A DNA stretch of 64,000 nucleotides from assembly GCA_029210695.1 (NCBI GenBank), contig JARGFH010000004.1, positions 54,467 through 118,466 of the forward strand, read 5' to 3'. The position numbers and the translations under genes are program-made. This document shows, piece by piece, positions 33,581 to 42,099 of the stretch. The notes beneath the pieces are model-generated. The model was given only the letters and a program-made list of their open reading frames with translations. It had not been told where the DNA came from and made no database searches. Each line of letters begins with the position of its first letter. Positions within the stretch are counted from its first letter, which is position 1. The DNA is from Acidimicrobiia bacterium. Lineage in GTDB: Bacteria; Actinomycetota; Acidimicrobiia; Spongiisociales; JAHEDJ01.

Positions 33581-34228
33581 TCAACTGATCCGCTCCGCGC
33601 TGCGGACACCATCCTCGTTCTCGAAGAGAGCAATGAGGGCGTCGGCTCGCTTCGGATCGATATCGAGGGTGATGATGCCGCCGTCATCCTGACCCTTGTT
33701 GAAGGCGACGTTCTCGACGGTCGGGTCGATCTTGGTTGCCAGCTTCCACAGCTTCCCGAAATGAGTGGAGTCGGAGAGCCTGACCTCGATGGTCGCCTTG
33801 CCTGCGTCGAGACGGCGGTCCATCCACGAATCGAGCGTTCGCAACCCCAGGAGGACGAGCAGGACGATCGTGGCGGAGACGGTAGCCAGTGCCGTTAGCC
33901 CTGCCCCGGCGGCCATGCCGATGGCTGCGACCGCCCAGAGCCCTGCCGCCGTGGTGAGTCCCTTGACGGTCGCACCTTCCCGGAAGATCGCGCCGGCGCC
34001 GAGGAAGCCGATGCCGGTCACGATCTGAGCGGCCACCCGGCCCGGATCACCGTCGCGACCGAAACCCTCGATGGAGAGCAGGGTGAAGAGGGCAGCACCG
34101 AGGCCGACCAGCATGTGGGTTCGAAAACCGGCTGCCTTGCGCATGACTTCCCGCTCGAGGCCGACCGCGCCGGCCAGCAGAGCGGCGAGTAGGAGGCGGA
34201 GGGCAGCGTCGGCGAGTGGGATGCCCAC
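33581..34228 (-). CDS. MgtC/SapB family membrane protein
   Basis: A 215-residue protein with the MgtC signature GAVGLEREVMRKAAGFRTHMLV, five predicted membrane segments including GIGFLGAGAIFREGATVKGL, and a soluble C-terminal ACT-like domain of about 80 residues. MgtC proteins modulate F-ATPase and magnesium homeostasis. The start is a GTG at 34228 with AAGGGGGAA upstream; it begins 1 nt after the crotonase gene ends. A reading from 34285 would run inside that gene. Confidence 0.88.
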   Translation of the reverse strand: MGIPLADAALRLLLAALLAGAVGLEREVMRKAAGFRTHMLVGLGAALFTLLSIEGFGRDGDPGRVAAQIVTGIGFLGAGAIFREGATVKGLTTAAGLWAVAAIGMAAGAGLTALATVSATIVLLVLLGLRTLDSWMDRRLDAGKATIEVRLSDSTHFGKLWKLATKIDPTVENVAFNKGQDDGGIITLDIDPKRADALIALFENEDGVRSAERIS

Positions 34229-34229
34229 G

Positions 34230-35048
34230 CTATTCCCCCTTGAATTCCGGTGAGCGCTTCTCGAAGAATGCCGAGGTCGCCTCAATGATGTCGTGCGACT
34301 CGATGAAGGCCGAGTTGTAGAGGGCGATGTGATCGAGGGCCTCCTCGACCGTCATGTCGGCCTCTGCGGCGAGGACCCGCTTGGCCCCTTGTACGGCGAG
34401 TGGCGAGTTGGCCGCAATCTCAGCAGCCATCGTTCGGGCAGCTTCGACGGCTGCGTCCTGATCGGGGAATACGTCGTTGACCAGGCCGATCTCTTTGGCG
34501 CGAGCGGCATCGATGTCCTTGCCCGTGTAGAGCAACTCAGCAACGTGGCCGGACCCGATGAGTCGGGGCAGCCGCTGAACCGTTCCGACGTCGGCCACCA
34601 TGGCCATCTTCGTCTCCCGGATCGAGAACACGGAGTCCTCTGATGCGAGCCGGATGTCGCAGGCTGTGATCAGATCGATCCCGGCGCCCAGGCAGTAGCC
34701 GTGCACCGCGGCGATGACCGGCTTCGGGCACTGGGCGATGGACGTCATCGTCCACTGGAACCGCTTGACTTCCTCGTAGCGGGCGAGTTTCCGCGATGCA
34801 TCCGAGCCTTGTCTCTGGCCGGCTACTTGAGCCAGGAGAGAGAGGTCGATTCCGACTGTGAACGCTTGGCCGCGGGCGGCGATGACGAGGGCTCTGACGT
34901 TCGGGTCGTTGGAGAGCTCCTCCATTGCCTTGGGGATGTCCTCCCAGAAAGGCAGATTCATTGCGTTGCGCTTGTCGGGCCGATCGAGCCAGAGGGTGGC
35001 GACGTGATCGTCGTATTCGATGGTGAGGACTTCGGATGTGAACGCCAT
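34230..35048 (-). CDS. Crotonase family, dienoyl-CoA isomerase (ECH1)-like
   Basis: A 272-residue crotonase with the oxyanion-hole motifs RGQAFTVGIDLSLLA and HGYCLGAGIDLITACD. The stretch ETKMAMVADVGTVQRLPRLIG matches delta(3,5)-delta(2,4)-dienoyl-CoA isomerases, giving both the Glu (RETK) and Asp (ADVG) that carry out the double-bond shift. It would act in beta-oxidation of unsaturated fatty acids. The start at 35048 avoids an unconserved 28-residue extension. Ribosome site is weak (TAGG). Confidence 0.85.
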   Translation of the reverse strand: MAFTSEVLTIEYDDHVATLWLDRPDKRNAMNLPFWEDIPKAMEELSNDPNVRALVIAARGQAFTVGIDLSLLAQVAGQRQGSDASRKLARYEEVKRFQWTMTSIAQCPKPVIAAVHGYCLGAGIDLITACDIRLASEDSVFSIRETKMAMVADVGTVQRLPRLIGSGHVAELLYTGKDIDAARAKEIGLVNDVFPDQDAAVEAARTMAAEIAANSPLAVQGAKRVLAAEADMTVEEALDHIALYNSAFIESHDIIEATSAFFEKRSPEFKGE

Positions 35049-35286
35049 GCCGCGAAGCCTAGAGGCGCGGTGGTCGCGGTGACTAACCCGACCATGAGCG
35101 CGAAAGGTAGGTTCCATCGGCGCTGCGACCACTAATAGCGTTCGCTAGTTTGGGGAGCGTGCCGGTCTAGTGCGTCGGCGAAGAAGAGTCGCGGAGGTTC
35201 CGTAAGGGGCGATCTCCAACAGTTATTCCTGTCCTAGCCCGTCGTCACGTTGTGGCTGGTCGAGGTTTCCAATATCGGAGGACGAA

Positions 35287-38200
35287 ATGAGAAGAAGGAA
35301 AACGCGTTCGAGTCTTGCCGTGGTAACGGTACTGGCGATGTTGATGGCGTTGTTGCCGGTAGTTGCTTTGCCGGTCGCGGCGGCTACTACCGGAGACATC
35401 GTTATCTCCGGTGTCGTCGACGGGCCACTGACCGGCGGAATCCCGAAGGCCATTGAGCTATACGTGGTCAACGACATCGACGACCTGAGCATCTACGGCG
35501 TCGGCTCCGCCAACAACGGCGGAGGAACCGACGGCGAGGAGTTCACGTTCCCGGCTGTTTCCGCTCTCGCCGGGACCTACCTCTACGTCGCGTCGGAGTC
35601 GGTTGGGTTCACCGACTTCTTCGGATTCGCTCCCGACTACACCAGTGCCGCGGCAAACGTGAACGGTGACGACGCTATCGAACTCTTCATGAATGGCATC
35701 GTCGTCGACGTATTCGGCGACATAAACGTCGATGGTTCGGGACAACCCTGGGAGTACCTCGACGGTTGGGCCTACCGGGTTGCCGACACAGGTCAAGACG
35801 GTTCGACGTTCGTGCTGGCCAACTGGACGTTCTCCGATCCGAACGCGCTCGATGGAGAGACCTCGAATGCCACCGCTACGACCCCGTTCCCCCTCGGTAC
35901 GTTTGGTGGGGTGGTTGTTCCCACGCCTGCGTTGATCATCAACGAGGTAGATGCGGATCAGGTTGGGACCGACGCAGGTGAGTTCGTTGAGCTATTCGAC
36001 GGTGGCTTCGGAGCGACCACCCTCGACGGACACTCCATTGTTCTCTACAACGGATCGGATGACGTCTCATACCTCTCGTTCGATCTAGATGGCTACACAA
36101 CGAATGCCGACGGCTACTTCGTCCTATGTGGGAATACTGCGAACGTCGCCGGTTGCGACCTCGACGTGTCTCCCGATACGGATCTGATCCAAAACGGTCC
36201 TGATGCTGTTGCTCTCGTCGAGGGTGACGCAGTCAACTATCCGAACGACACGCCGGTCACAGCGGACGGCTTGATCGACGCGATCGTGTACGACACCGAC
36301 GATGGCGACGACGCGGGGCTTCTCGTGCTCCTCAACGCCGGGCAGCCACAAGTTAATGAGCGCGGCGGTGGAGACGGGACCGCGCATTCGAACCAGCGTT
36401 GCCCCAACGGATCGGGCGGTGCCCTAAACACTGATACCTATGCGCAATACCTGCCGACGCCGGGAGCGACGAACACCTGTGTTGCGCCGACGCTCGATCT
36501 CACGATCGTTGAGATTCAGACGCCCGTCGTCGGGACAGGCTCGCCCTTCGAGGGCGACCGGGTCCGCACGCAGGGCGTGGTGACGGCCGTGCTCGGTGAC
36601 TACGTCTTCATTCAGGATGGCACGGGTCCGTATTCCGGCCTAATGCTGTTCAGACCGACTGAAGCGGTCGAGCTCGGCGACCTGGTGCTGGCCGAGGGCG
36701 TCGTCTCTGAGTACTTCGGGCTCACGGAGATCGCCGGCGCAGTCGTGACCGTGCTCGGCACTGGCAATCCCATTCCCGCTCCCGAAGTCCTTGCGACCGG
36801 AGCCGTAGGGGATGAGGCGTGGGAGTCGGTCTTCGTCAGAGCCGAGAACGCGACTGTGACGGACGATGACCTCGGGTTTGGTGAATGGATCATCGATGAT
36901 TCGAGTGGACCTGTGGTCGTCGATGATCTCGGTTCATACACGTACGATCCGACGAACGGCGACGTTCTGACCTACGTTCAAGGGCCCCTGTTCTTCTCGT
37001 TCGGTGACTTCAAGATCGAGCCCAGAAGCCTGACCGACATCGGCCTCGACTCTTGCTCGGCCCCGTTCACTCCGATCTTCGCTATTCAGGGAAGTGGGGC
37101 GGCCAGCAGCTACGACGGGACGGACGTTTGGACGGAAGGCGTCGTAACGGCCGATTTCCAGGCGAGCTCGCAGCTGAGTGCGTTCTACATTCAGGATCCT
37201 GTAGGCGATGCGGATTCGGCGACATCCGACGGTGTCATGGTCTACCACCGCGATACGTGGGGCTACGACGTGAACGTGGGTGACCACGTGCGAGTGTTGG
37301 CAGAGGTTGATGAGTTCAACGGACTCACCGAACTGACGTCGGTCGACAACGTGATCGACTGTGGAACGGGTTCAGTTGCGCCCACTGAGGTGGTTCTCCC
37401 GGTGGTCGACCCCGGCGCCTGGGAGTCCTACGAGGGGATGTTGATCACCTTCCCGCAGAGCCTCAGTATCTCGGAGTTTTTCAACTTCGATCGCTTCGGC
37501 GAGATGGTGCTGTCGAACGGCCGGCAGTTCCAGCCGACCCAGATCTTCGAGCCCGGTTCGTCGGAGGCGACAGATCTTCTGGCTGAAAACCTTCGTAACC
37601 GGATCACTCTGGATGACGGACGCGGGAGTCAGAATCCGGATCCGGCGATTCATCCCAACGGTGCGATCTTCGATCTCACCAACCGGTTCCGGGGGGGTGA
37701 CCATGTCACCAATGTGACCGGTGTGCTCGACTACTCCTTCGGGAACTACAAGATCCAGCCGACCCAAGGTGCCGACTACGACGCCATCAACCCTCGGGCA
37801 GATGCCCCTGATGTGGGCGAAGCGTCGATCAAGGTCGCCTCGTTCAACGTGCTGAACCTCTTCACGCACCTGGACGATGGTGTGAATGACATCTGTGGCC
37901 CCACCGGACTCGATGAGTGTCGCGGTGCCGACACGGCAGAGGAGTATGAGCGCCAGTTGACAAAGATCGTGGCCGGCATCATCGGCACCGGCGCGGACGT
38001 TCTCGGACTTCAGGAGATCGAGAACGACATCCGGGACGATGAACCGGTGTATCCGAATCGCGCCCACGATCCGGTGCTGGCACTGGTTGAAGCCCTCAAC
38101 GCAGTCGAAGGCGACGGAACGTGGGCGTGGGCAGGTGAAGCGACCTACTACAACGACTACCCGGTTCGCAACGAGATCATCTACCGGACTGAGTCGGTAA

Positions 38201-39177
38201 CCCCGATCGGGACACCGGTAGCGCTCGAGGACCCGGCCTTCGATGTTTCAGCCAGCGGGGACGACCCCGTCGGGCGTCCGCCGCTCGCTCAGACGTTCGC
38301 GGACGGCAACGGCGAGGTGTTCACCGTGGTCACGAACCACTTCAAGTCGAAGGGTTCGTCGTGTGGTTCACTTGGAGATCCCGACACGGGCGACGGGTCC
38401 GGGAACTGCAACTTGACGCGGGTGGCGCAGTCCGAAGCCCTGCTGCTCTTCGTTGCGGACCTTCCGGCCGCAACCCAAGACAATGATGTTCTCATCATCG
38501 GTGACCTGAACAGCTATGCGAAGGAGGCCCCGGTCAGTGCGCTCGAGGATGCTGGGTACACCAATCTCCTCGCGCTGTACGACGGTCCGGAGGAGTACAC
38601 CTACGTCTTCGATGGGCAGCTCGGCAACCTCGATCATGCGCTCGGAAGTAGCTCGGTCCTTTCGCAGGTAACCGGCACGGCTGCCTGGCACATCAACTCC
38701 GATGAGCCCGACATCCTCGATTACGACACGTCCTTCAAGAAGGACGCACAGGTTCTGCTTTACGAGCCAAACGCCTATCGGGCGTCGGATCACGATCCGG
38801 TGATCGTTGGGTTGGACCTCACTGCAGCGTCCGACTTCGTCGTCGAGGTAGCGCCAAACAGGCTCTGGCCGCCGAATCACGAATACCGTGAGGTAGTGGT
38901 CAGTGGTACTGACGCGGAGGCGGACCTGTGGATAGAGATCCTCGAGGCCGTTTCATCCGAGTTGGACTGCTGCTACGACATGTACGACTTGCCAAGTGAC
39001 GTGGTAATCACGAGCGACACGACTGTGGATCTGCGGGCCGAGCGTTATACCGAGGTGCTCGGACGGACCTACACGATCACGGCGTATGCCTGGGACGGCG
39101 CCGGTAACGCGCTCCTCACGGACGTGTTCGTGTCCGTCCCCCACGATCAACGCAACAAGAAGGTATCGAAGAATTAG
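35287..39177 (+). CDS. ExeM/NucH-type secreted endonuclease with lamin-tail domains
   Basis: A 1296-residue exported nuclease. The signal peptide is at 1-34 (TVLAMLMALLPVVALPVAAA). Two lamin-tail-like domains (about 35-200 and 215-395; DGPLTGGIPKAIELYV and LIINEVDADQVGTDAGEFVE) precede OB-fold-like modules (about 400-830) and an endonuclease/exonuclease/phosphatase domain from about residue 847: SFNVLNLF, GLQEIEND, TNHFKSKG, IGDLNSY and the terminal SDHDP near 1167. The C-terminal 115 residues contain PNRLWPPNH and a beta-sandwich-like domain. It degrades extracellular DNA and could free phosphate or nucleobases. GGAGGACGAA precedes the ATG. A tetraloop terminator follows. Confidence 0.9.
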   Translation: MRRRKTRSSLAVVTVLAMLMALLPVVALPVAAATTGDIVISGVVDGPLTGGIPKAIELYVVNDIDDLSIYGVGSANNGGGTDGEEFTFPAVSALAGTYLYVASESVGFTDFFGFAPDYTSAAANVNGDDAIELFMNGIVVDVFGDINVDGSGQPWEYLDGWAYRVADTGQDGSTFVLANWTFSDPNALDGETSNATATTPFPLGTFGGVVVPTPALIINEVDADQVGTDAGEFVELFDGGFGATTLDGHSIVLYNGSDDVSYLSFDLDGYTTNADGYFVLCGNTANVAGCDLDVSPDTDLIQNGPDAVALVEGDAVNYPNDTPVTADGLIDAIVYDTDDGDDAGLLVLLNAGQPQVNERGGGDGTAHSNQRCPNGSGGALNTDTYAQYLPTPGATNTCVAPTLDLTIVEIQTPVVGTGSPFEGDRVRTQGVVTAVLGDYVFIQDGTGPYSGLMLFRPTEAVELGDLVLAEGVVSEYFGLTEIAGAVVTVLGTGNPIPAPEVLATGAVGDEAWESVFVRAENATVTDDDLGFGEWIIDDSSGPVVVDDLGSYTYDPTNGDVLTYVQGPLFFSFGDFKIEPRSLTDIGLDSCSAPFTPIFAIQGSGAASSYDGTDVWTEGVVTADFQASSQLSAFYIQDPVGDADSATSDGVMVYHRDTWGYDVNVGDHVRVLAEVDEFNGLTELTSVDNVIDCGTGSVAPTEVVLPVVDPGAWESYEGMLITFPQSLSISEFFNFDRFGEMVLSNGRQFQPTQIFEPGSSEATDLLAENLRNRITLDDGRGSQNPDPAIHPNGAIFDLTNRFRGGDHVTNVTGVLDYSFGNYKIQPTQGADYDAINPRADAPDVGEASIKVASFNVLNLFTHLDDGVNDICGPTGLDECRGADTAEEYERQLTKIVAGIIGTGADVLGLQEIENDIRDDEPVYPNRAHDPVLALVEALNAVEGDGTWAWAGEATYYNDYPVRNEIIYRTESVTPIGTPVALEDPAFDVSASGDDPVGRPPLAQTFADGNGEVFTVVTNHFKSKGSSCGSLGDPDTGDGSGNCNLTRVAQSEALLLFVADLPAATQDNDVLIIGDLNSYAKEAPVSALEDAGYTNLLALYDGPEEYTYVFDGQLGNLDHALGSSSVLSQVTGTAAWHINSDEPDILDYDTSFKKDAQVLLYEPNAYRASDHDPVIVGLDLTAASDFVVEVAPNRLWPPNHEYREVVVSGTDAEADLWIEILEAVSSELDCCYDMYDLPSDVVITSDTTVDLRAERYTEVLGRTYTITAYAWDGAGNALLTDVFVSVPHDQRNKKVSKN

Positions 39178-39207
39178 TTCCGAGTTGGGAGGCTGGGAGC
39201 AAACGAG

Positions 39208-39231
39208 AAGCGGGCCCTTCGGGGCCCGCTT
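39208..39231 (+). terminator. UUCG-tetraloop terminator after the nuclease gene
   Basis: Stem AAGCGGGCCC/GGGCCCGCTT (39208-39217, 39222-39231) with the stable TTCG loop, 30 nt past the stop, followed by TCCCTGTCTC. Confidence 0.8.
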
Positions 39232-39244
39232 CCCTGTCTCAAAC

Positions 39245-39298
39245 CCGTTTTCGCGCGGGAATCCCACCTCATAGGGTGCGATTCCCGCGCGAAAACGG
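39245..39298. repeat. CCGTTTT-type inverted repeat, related to the CCCCGTTCT family
   Basis: 18-bp perfect arms CCGTTTTCGCGCGGGAAT (39245-39262) and complement (39281-39298) with an 18-nt loop, between the convergent nuclease and dodecin genes. It shares CCGTT-T-GCG and the same position type with copies A-C but differs in the inner arm. Confidence 0.7.
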
Positions 39299-39306
39299 AG
39301 AACCGA

Positions 39307-39525
39307 CTACTTGACGGCGAAGGCCAGTTTGAGGGTGGCGTGGTATTGCACGACCTTTCCCTCGTATACCCGGGCGGTCTGGTTGGTCACCTCGACTCCC
39401 GTTATGCCTTTGACGGTTTCCGCGGCTTTGGCGACGCCTTGTGAGACGGCGTCTTCGAAGCTGCGATCCGAGATTCCGATGATCTCGATGACCTTGACCG
39501 CTCCGCGATCGATTGACTCTGACAT
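39307..39525 (-). CDS. Dodecin, flavin-binding storage protein
   Basis: A 72-residue dodecin. It has the family features IEIIGISDRSFEDAVSQGV, then AKAAETVKGITG and VEVTNQTARV. Twelve subunits form a hollow sphere that binds flavins (or coenzyme A in some bacteria). AGGAGGAATAGG precedes the ATG. It stands alone, convergent with the nuclease gene. Confidence 0.93.
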   Translation of the reverse strand: MSESIDRGAVKVIEIIGISDRSFEDAVSQGVAKAAETVKGITGVEVTNQTARVYEGKVVQYHATLKLAFAVK

Positions 39526-39679
39526 TCCTATTCCTCCTGCTCAGCGTTCTCCACGATGCTAGGCCGACGCTGAACGTGCCGAAGTTCGAGTGAATCGCAG
39601 GTCGCAGACCCATCCGATCGACACCAGGAATGCCCGGAAAGGGGTTATAGAGGTGGCATATGGAGCCGACAGTGTACGT

Positions 39680-40939
39680 ATGACGCAAATGGCAAGTGCG
39701 CAGAGGCTGCGTCGAAGTGAGTCGGTGGTCAAATTCTCCGACATCGCCCCGACGTACCACATGGTGCGGGCGTTCACCGCAGCATCGAGTGCCGGCGCGC
39801 TGGCGATCTTTGCCTCCTCGTGGAACTTTCGGAGTGGTGCCTGGCTGGCGGTCGCCCTTGCCGTGGCGGCAACCGCGGATGCCCTGTGGCAACGAACACG
39901 GAGTTCTACCGTCGTGCCCGTGCTCCGGATGGTGTTTGACGGAGCAGTGCTGACGTTGGCAGTGATTGTGATCGGTGGCCCGGCTCTGATCGCCGGTCCG
40001 TTCGCGTACCTACTGGCCGCGGCACTTCTCATTCTTCCCCTCAATCGCGCCCTACTGATGATCGGCTACTTCGCGGCGTGGACCGTCGCCGTCTACTTCT
40101 CGGCGATCACGTCGGTCGGAGGGTCTACCCGGATGTATCTGGGAATGGGAGCAGCCTTTGTCTTCCTGGTGGCGTTGGGCATCTTGCTGGTTGCGGTCGG
40201 TGAATCGGTTCGCCGCACCCGTGCCCGCCAGAAGGCGATGCTCGAGGACGCCATCGAAGAGAACAAAGCACGAACGCAACTGCTCGCCAGCGTCGGCCAT
40301 GAACTCCGTACGCCACTCACCGCGGTAGTTGGTTTCTCACAAATTCTGCGTGAAGGCAACCTACCCAAGCACGAGATCGACGATTTGATCGCATCGCTCG
40401 CCCGTGAGGCGTTCGACCTGGCAGGCATCGTCGACGACCTCCTCGTGGCAGCGCGCGACCAGATCGGGGAGTTGTCGGTGATCGCCGTGACCGTGAATAC
40501 CCGGGCGCAGGTGGCGCAGGTCCTGGAAGGTTGGGAGCAGAGCATCGGGAGCGAGATCCAAGTCACTTCCTCGTCGGAGGCGAAGGCACTGGCCGACCCA
40601 GCCCGGCTGCGACAGATCGTGCGCAACCTCCTCACCAATGCCCTCCGGTACGGCGGGGATCAGGTACGGGTGGAGATCGGCGATGGACCGGAGTGCGTCA
40701 ATGTGCGGGTATGCGACAACGGTCCGGGCATTCCTCAGGATCGATGGCAACGCATCTTTGAACCGTACGAGCGGGAAACCGGCAAGGATCAGCAACCTGC
40801 GTCGGTCGGGCTCGGCCTCGCCGTCTCACGGCAATTGGCCCGCCGGATGGGCGGAGATCTCACCTACCGGCACAACGGTGAGAGCGTCTTCGAGCTGTCG
40901 TTGCCCCGGGCTCCGGCCATGGAAATCGCCGGCGCGTAG
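39680..40939 (+). CDS. Sensor histidine kinase, orphan, paralogue of the kinase at 30702
   Basis: About 419 residues with five to six membrane helices (residues about 25-165), HisKA box SVGHELRTPLTAVV, and HATPase motifs RQIVRNLLTNALRYGG, DNGPGIPQDR and VGLGLAVSRQLA. The layout and the ending GGDLTYRHNG match the kinase at 30702-31892. No regulator gene is next to it. The start is uncertain: ATG 39680 lacks a clear ribosome site, and an in-frame GTG near 39653 has AAAGGGG upstream. Confidence 0.85.
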   Translation: MTQMASAQRLRRSESVVKFSDIAPTYHMVRAFTAASSAGALAIFASSWNFRSGAWLAVALAVAATADALWQRTRSSTVVPVLRMVFDGAVLTLAVIVIGGPALIAGPFAYLLAAALLILPLNRALLMIGYFAAWTVAVYFSAITSVGGSTRMYLGMGAAFVFLVALGILLVAVGESVRRTRARQKAMLEDAIEENKARTQLLASVGHELRTPLTAVVGFSQILREGNLPKHEIDDLIASLAREAFDLAGIVDDLLVAARDQIGELSVIAVTVNTRAQVAQVLEGWEQSIGSEIQVTSSSEAKALADPARLRQIVRNLLTNALRYGGDQVRVEIGDGPECVNVRVCDNGPGIPQDRWQRIFEPYERETGKDQQPASVGLGLAVSRQLARRMGGDLTYRHNGESVFELSLPRAPAMEIAGA

Positions 40940-40985
40940 GCTCCCACTCGAGCGATCGCCGCATGGGTCCGACTCACCCGGCAGT

Positions 40986-40991
40986 TACGCT
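40986..40991 (+). promoter_or_regulatory. TACGCT -10 hexamer, leaderless start of nitroreductase gene
   Basis: TANNNT ends 6 nt before the ATG at 40998, and no Shine-Dalgarno site is present. Confidence 0.5.
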
Positions 40992-40997
40992 GTCTGG

Positions 40998-41663
40998 ATG
41001 GAACTCTCCGAAGCCCTCTACACCACCCGCGCCATGCGCCGGGTCAAGCCGGACGCCGTGCCCGAAGACGTCGTCCGCCGAATGCTCGACGGCGCCATCC
41101 GGGCCCCATCCGGCGGCAACTCGCAGACCGGGCGGTTCATCACGATCACCGAGTCCGGCATCAAAGCGCGACTCGGTGACCTGTACCGCCAGGCCTTCGC
41201 CACTCTCCAGGGCACCGTGTACAAGGAGGCCACCGAGCGCGCCCGCGCCGCCGGTGACGAGCAGGCCGCCCGCATTCTGCGTTCGTCGCAGTGGCTGGCC
41301 GACCACTTCGAGGATGTACCGCTCTGGTTCTTCGTCTACACCCGAAACGATCCCGATGGGGCGAACATCTTCCCGGCAGTCTGGAATCTGATGCTCGCCG
41401 GGCGCGGCTGCGGGATCGGCACATGCCTGACCACCATCCTCGGCCACTTCAAGCCCGCCGAAGTGGCCGCAGTTCTGGATGTTCCGATCGACCGTGGGTG
41501 GGAACTCAAGGCTGCCGTGTCTGCGGGTTATCCAACGGGTCGGTGGGGCACCGCCAAACGCAATCCCGTCCATCCCATCGTCTACGCGGAAAGATGGGGA
41601 ACGTCCGTGCCCTGGACCCTCGATGAGCCGATGTGGGTAGAGCCTGAGGGCTACGGCACCTGA
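40998..41663 (+). CDS. Nitroreductase family protein
   Basis: A 221-residue flavin reductase-fold protein with the N-terminal FMN-binding motif TTRAMRRVKPDAV, APSGGNSQ, and the late motif LMLAGRGCGIGTCLTTI followed by AAVSAGYPTGRWG. Such proteins reduce nitro groups, quinones or related acceptors with NAD(P)H. The start at 40998 fits the typical MELSEAL beginning of the family. A heptamer repeat starts 2 nt after the stop. Confidence 0.9.
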   Translation: MELSEALYTTRAMRRVKPDAVPEDVVRRMLDGAIRAPSGGNSQTGRFITITESGIKARLGDLYRQAFATLQGTVYKEATERARAAGDEQAARILRSSQWLADHFEDVPLWFFVYTRNDPDGANIFPAVWNLMLAGRGCGIGTCLTTILGHFKPAEVAAVLDVPIDRGWELKAAVSAGYPTGRWGTAKRNPVHPIVYAERWGTSVPWTLDEPMWVEPEGYGT

Positions 41664-41664
41664 A

Positions 41665-41699
41665 GCGAGTGGCGGGTTGCGGGTCGCGGGTTGCGGGTT
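41665..41699 (+). repeat. Heptamer array, locus 1 (five units)
   Basis: Five 7-bp units: GCGAGTG, GCGGGTT, GCGGGTC, GCGGGTT, GCGGGTT. Rotated, they fit NRGTYSY, as do the other four arrays. It starts 2 nt after the nitroreductase stop codon. Confidence 0.75.
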
Positions 41700-41700
41700 T

Positions 41701-41758
41701 TGCCCCCTCTGCCGAGAGGACTCGGCATCTCCCCCACGTGCCGTGGGGGAGAAACGCG
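41701..41758. repeat. Palindromic element A, copy 1
   Basis: A 58-bp element beginning TGCCCCCTCTGCC and ending GAGAAACGCG, with CTCCCCCACG/CGTGGGGGAG arms in its second half. Identical to copy 2 at 41955-42012; related to 42033, 63237 and 63392. Confidence 0.85.
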
Positions 41759-41852
41759 TATGGGTGTTGCTGGGGGTCTGAGGCGTTCTTTTCGGGTGGC
41801 GGCCACGATGCTGTTGAGAGGAAGAACGGTTGGGTGTCAAGGACCGCATAGC

Positions 41853-41907
41853 GCGTTCTCCCCCCATGGAGTGGGGGGAGTCCCGAGTCTTCGAGGGGAG
41901 GGGGGCT
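41853..41907. repeat. Palindromic element B, copy 1
   Basis: Starts GCGTTCTCCCCCC and contains GGGGGGAGTCCCG and GAGGGGAGGGGGGCT. The same order of blocks is at 63316-63376. It lies between two A elements. Confidence 0.75.
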
Positions 41908-41954
41908 GAGGGTGTGGGGGAGGGCGGCTGAGTTATGTGCGTCGTGGTTGCATG

Positions 41955-42012
41955 TGCCCCCTCTGCCGAGAGGACTCGGCATCTCCCCCACGTGCCGTGG
42001 GGGAGAAACGCG
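41955..42012. repeat. Palindromic element A, copy 2
   Basis: 58 bp identical to copy 1 at 41701, 254 bp further on. The spacer between them contains element B and nothing that looks like a gene. Confidence 0.85.
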
Positions 42013-42032
42013 GGTACTCGTTGCTCCACGGT

Positions 42033-42090
42033 TGGCCCTTCTGCCTGGCAGACTCGGCATCCGCCTCACGTGCCGTTGGAGAGAAACGCG
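42033..42090. repeat. Palindromic element A, degenerate copy 3
   Basis: 58 bp with several changes from copies 1 and 2 (CTGCCTGGCAGACTCGGCAT, weaker CCGCCTCACG/CGTTGGAGAG arms). It ends 10 nt before the stop codon of the dGTPase-like gene. Confidence 0.7.
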
Positions 42091-42099
42091 TCTCGGCGA

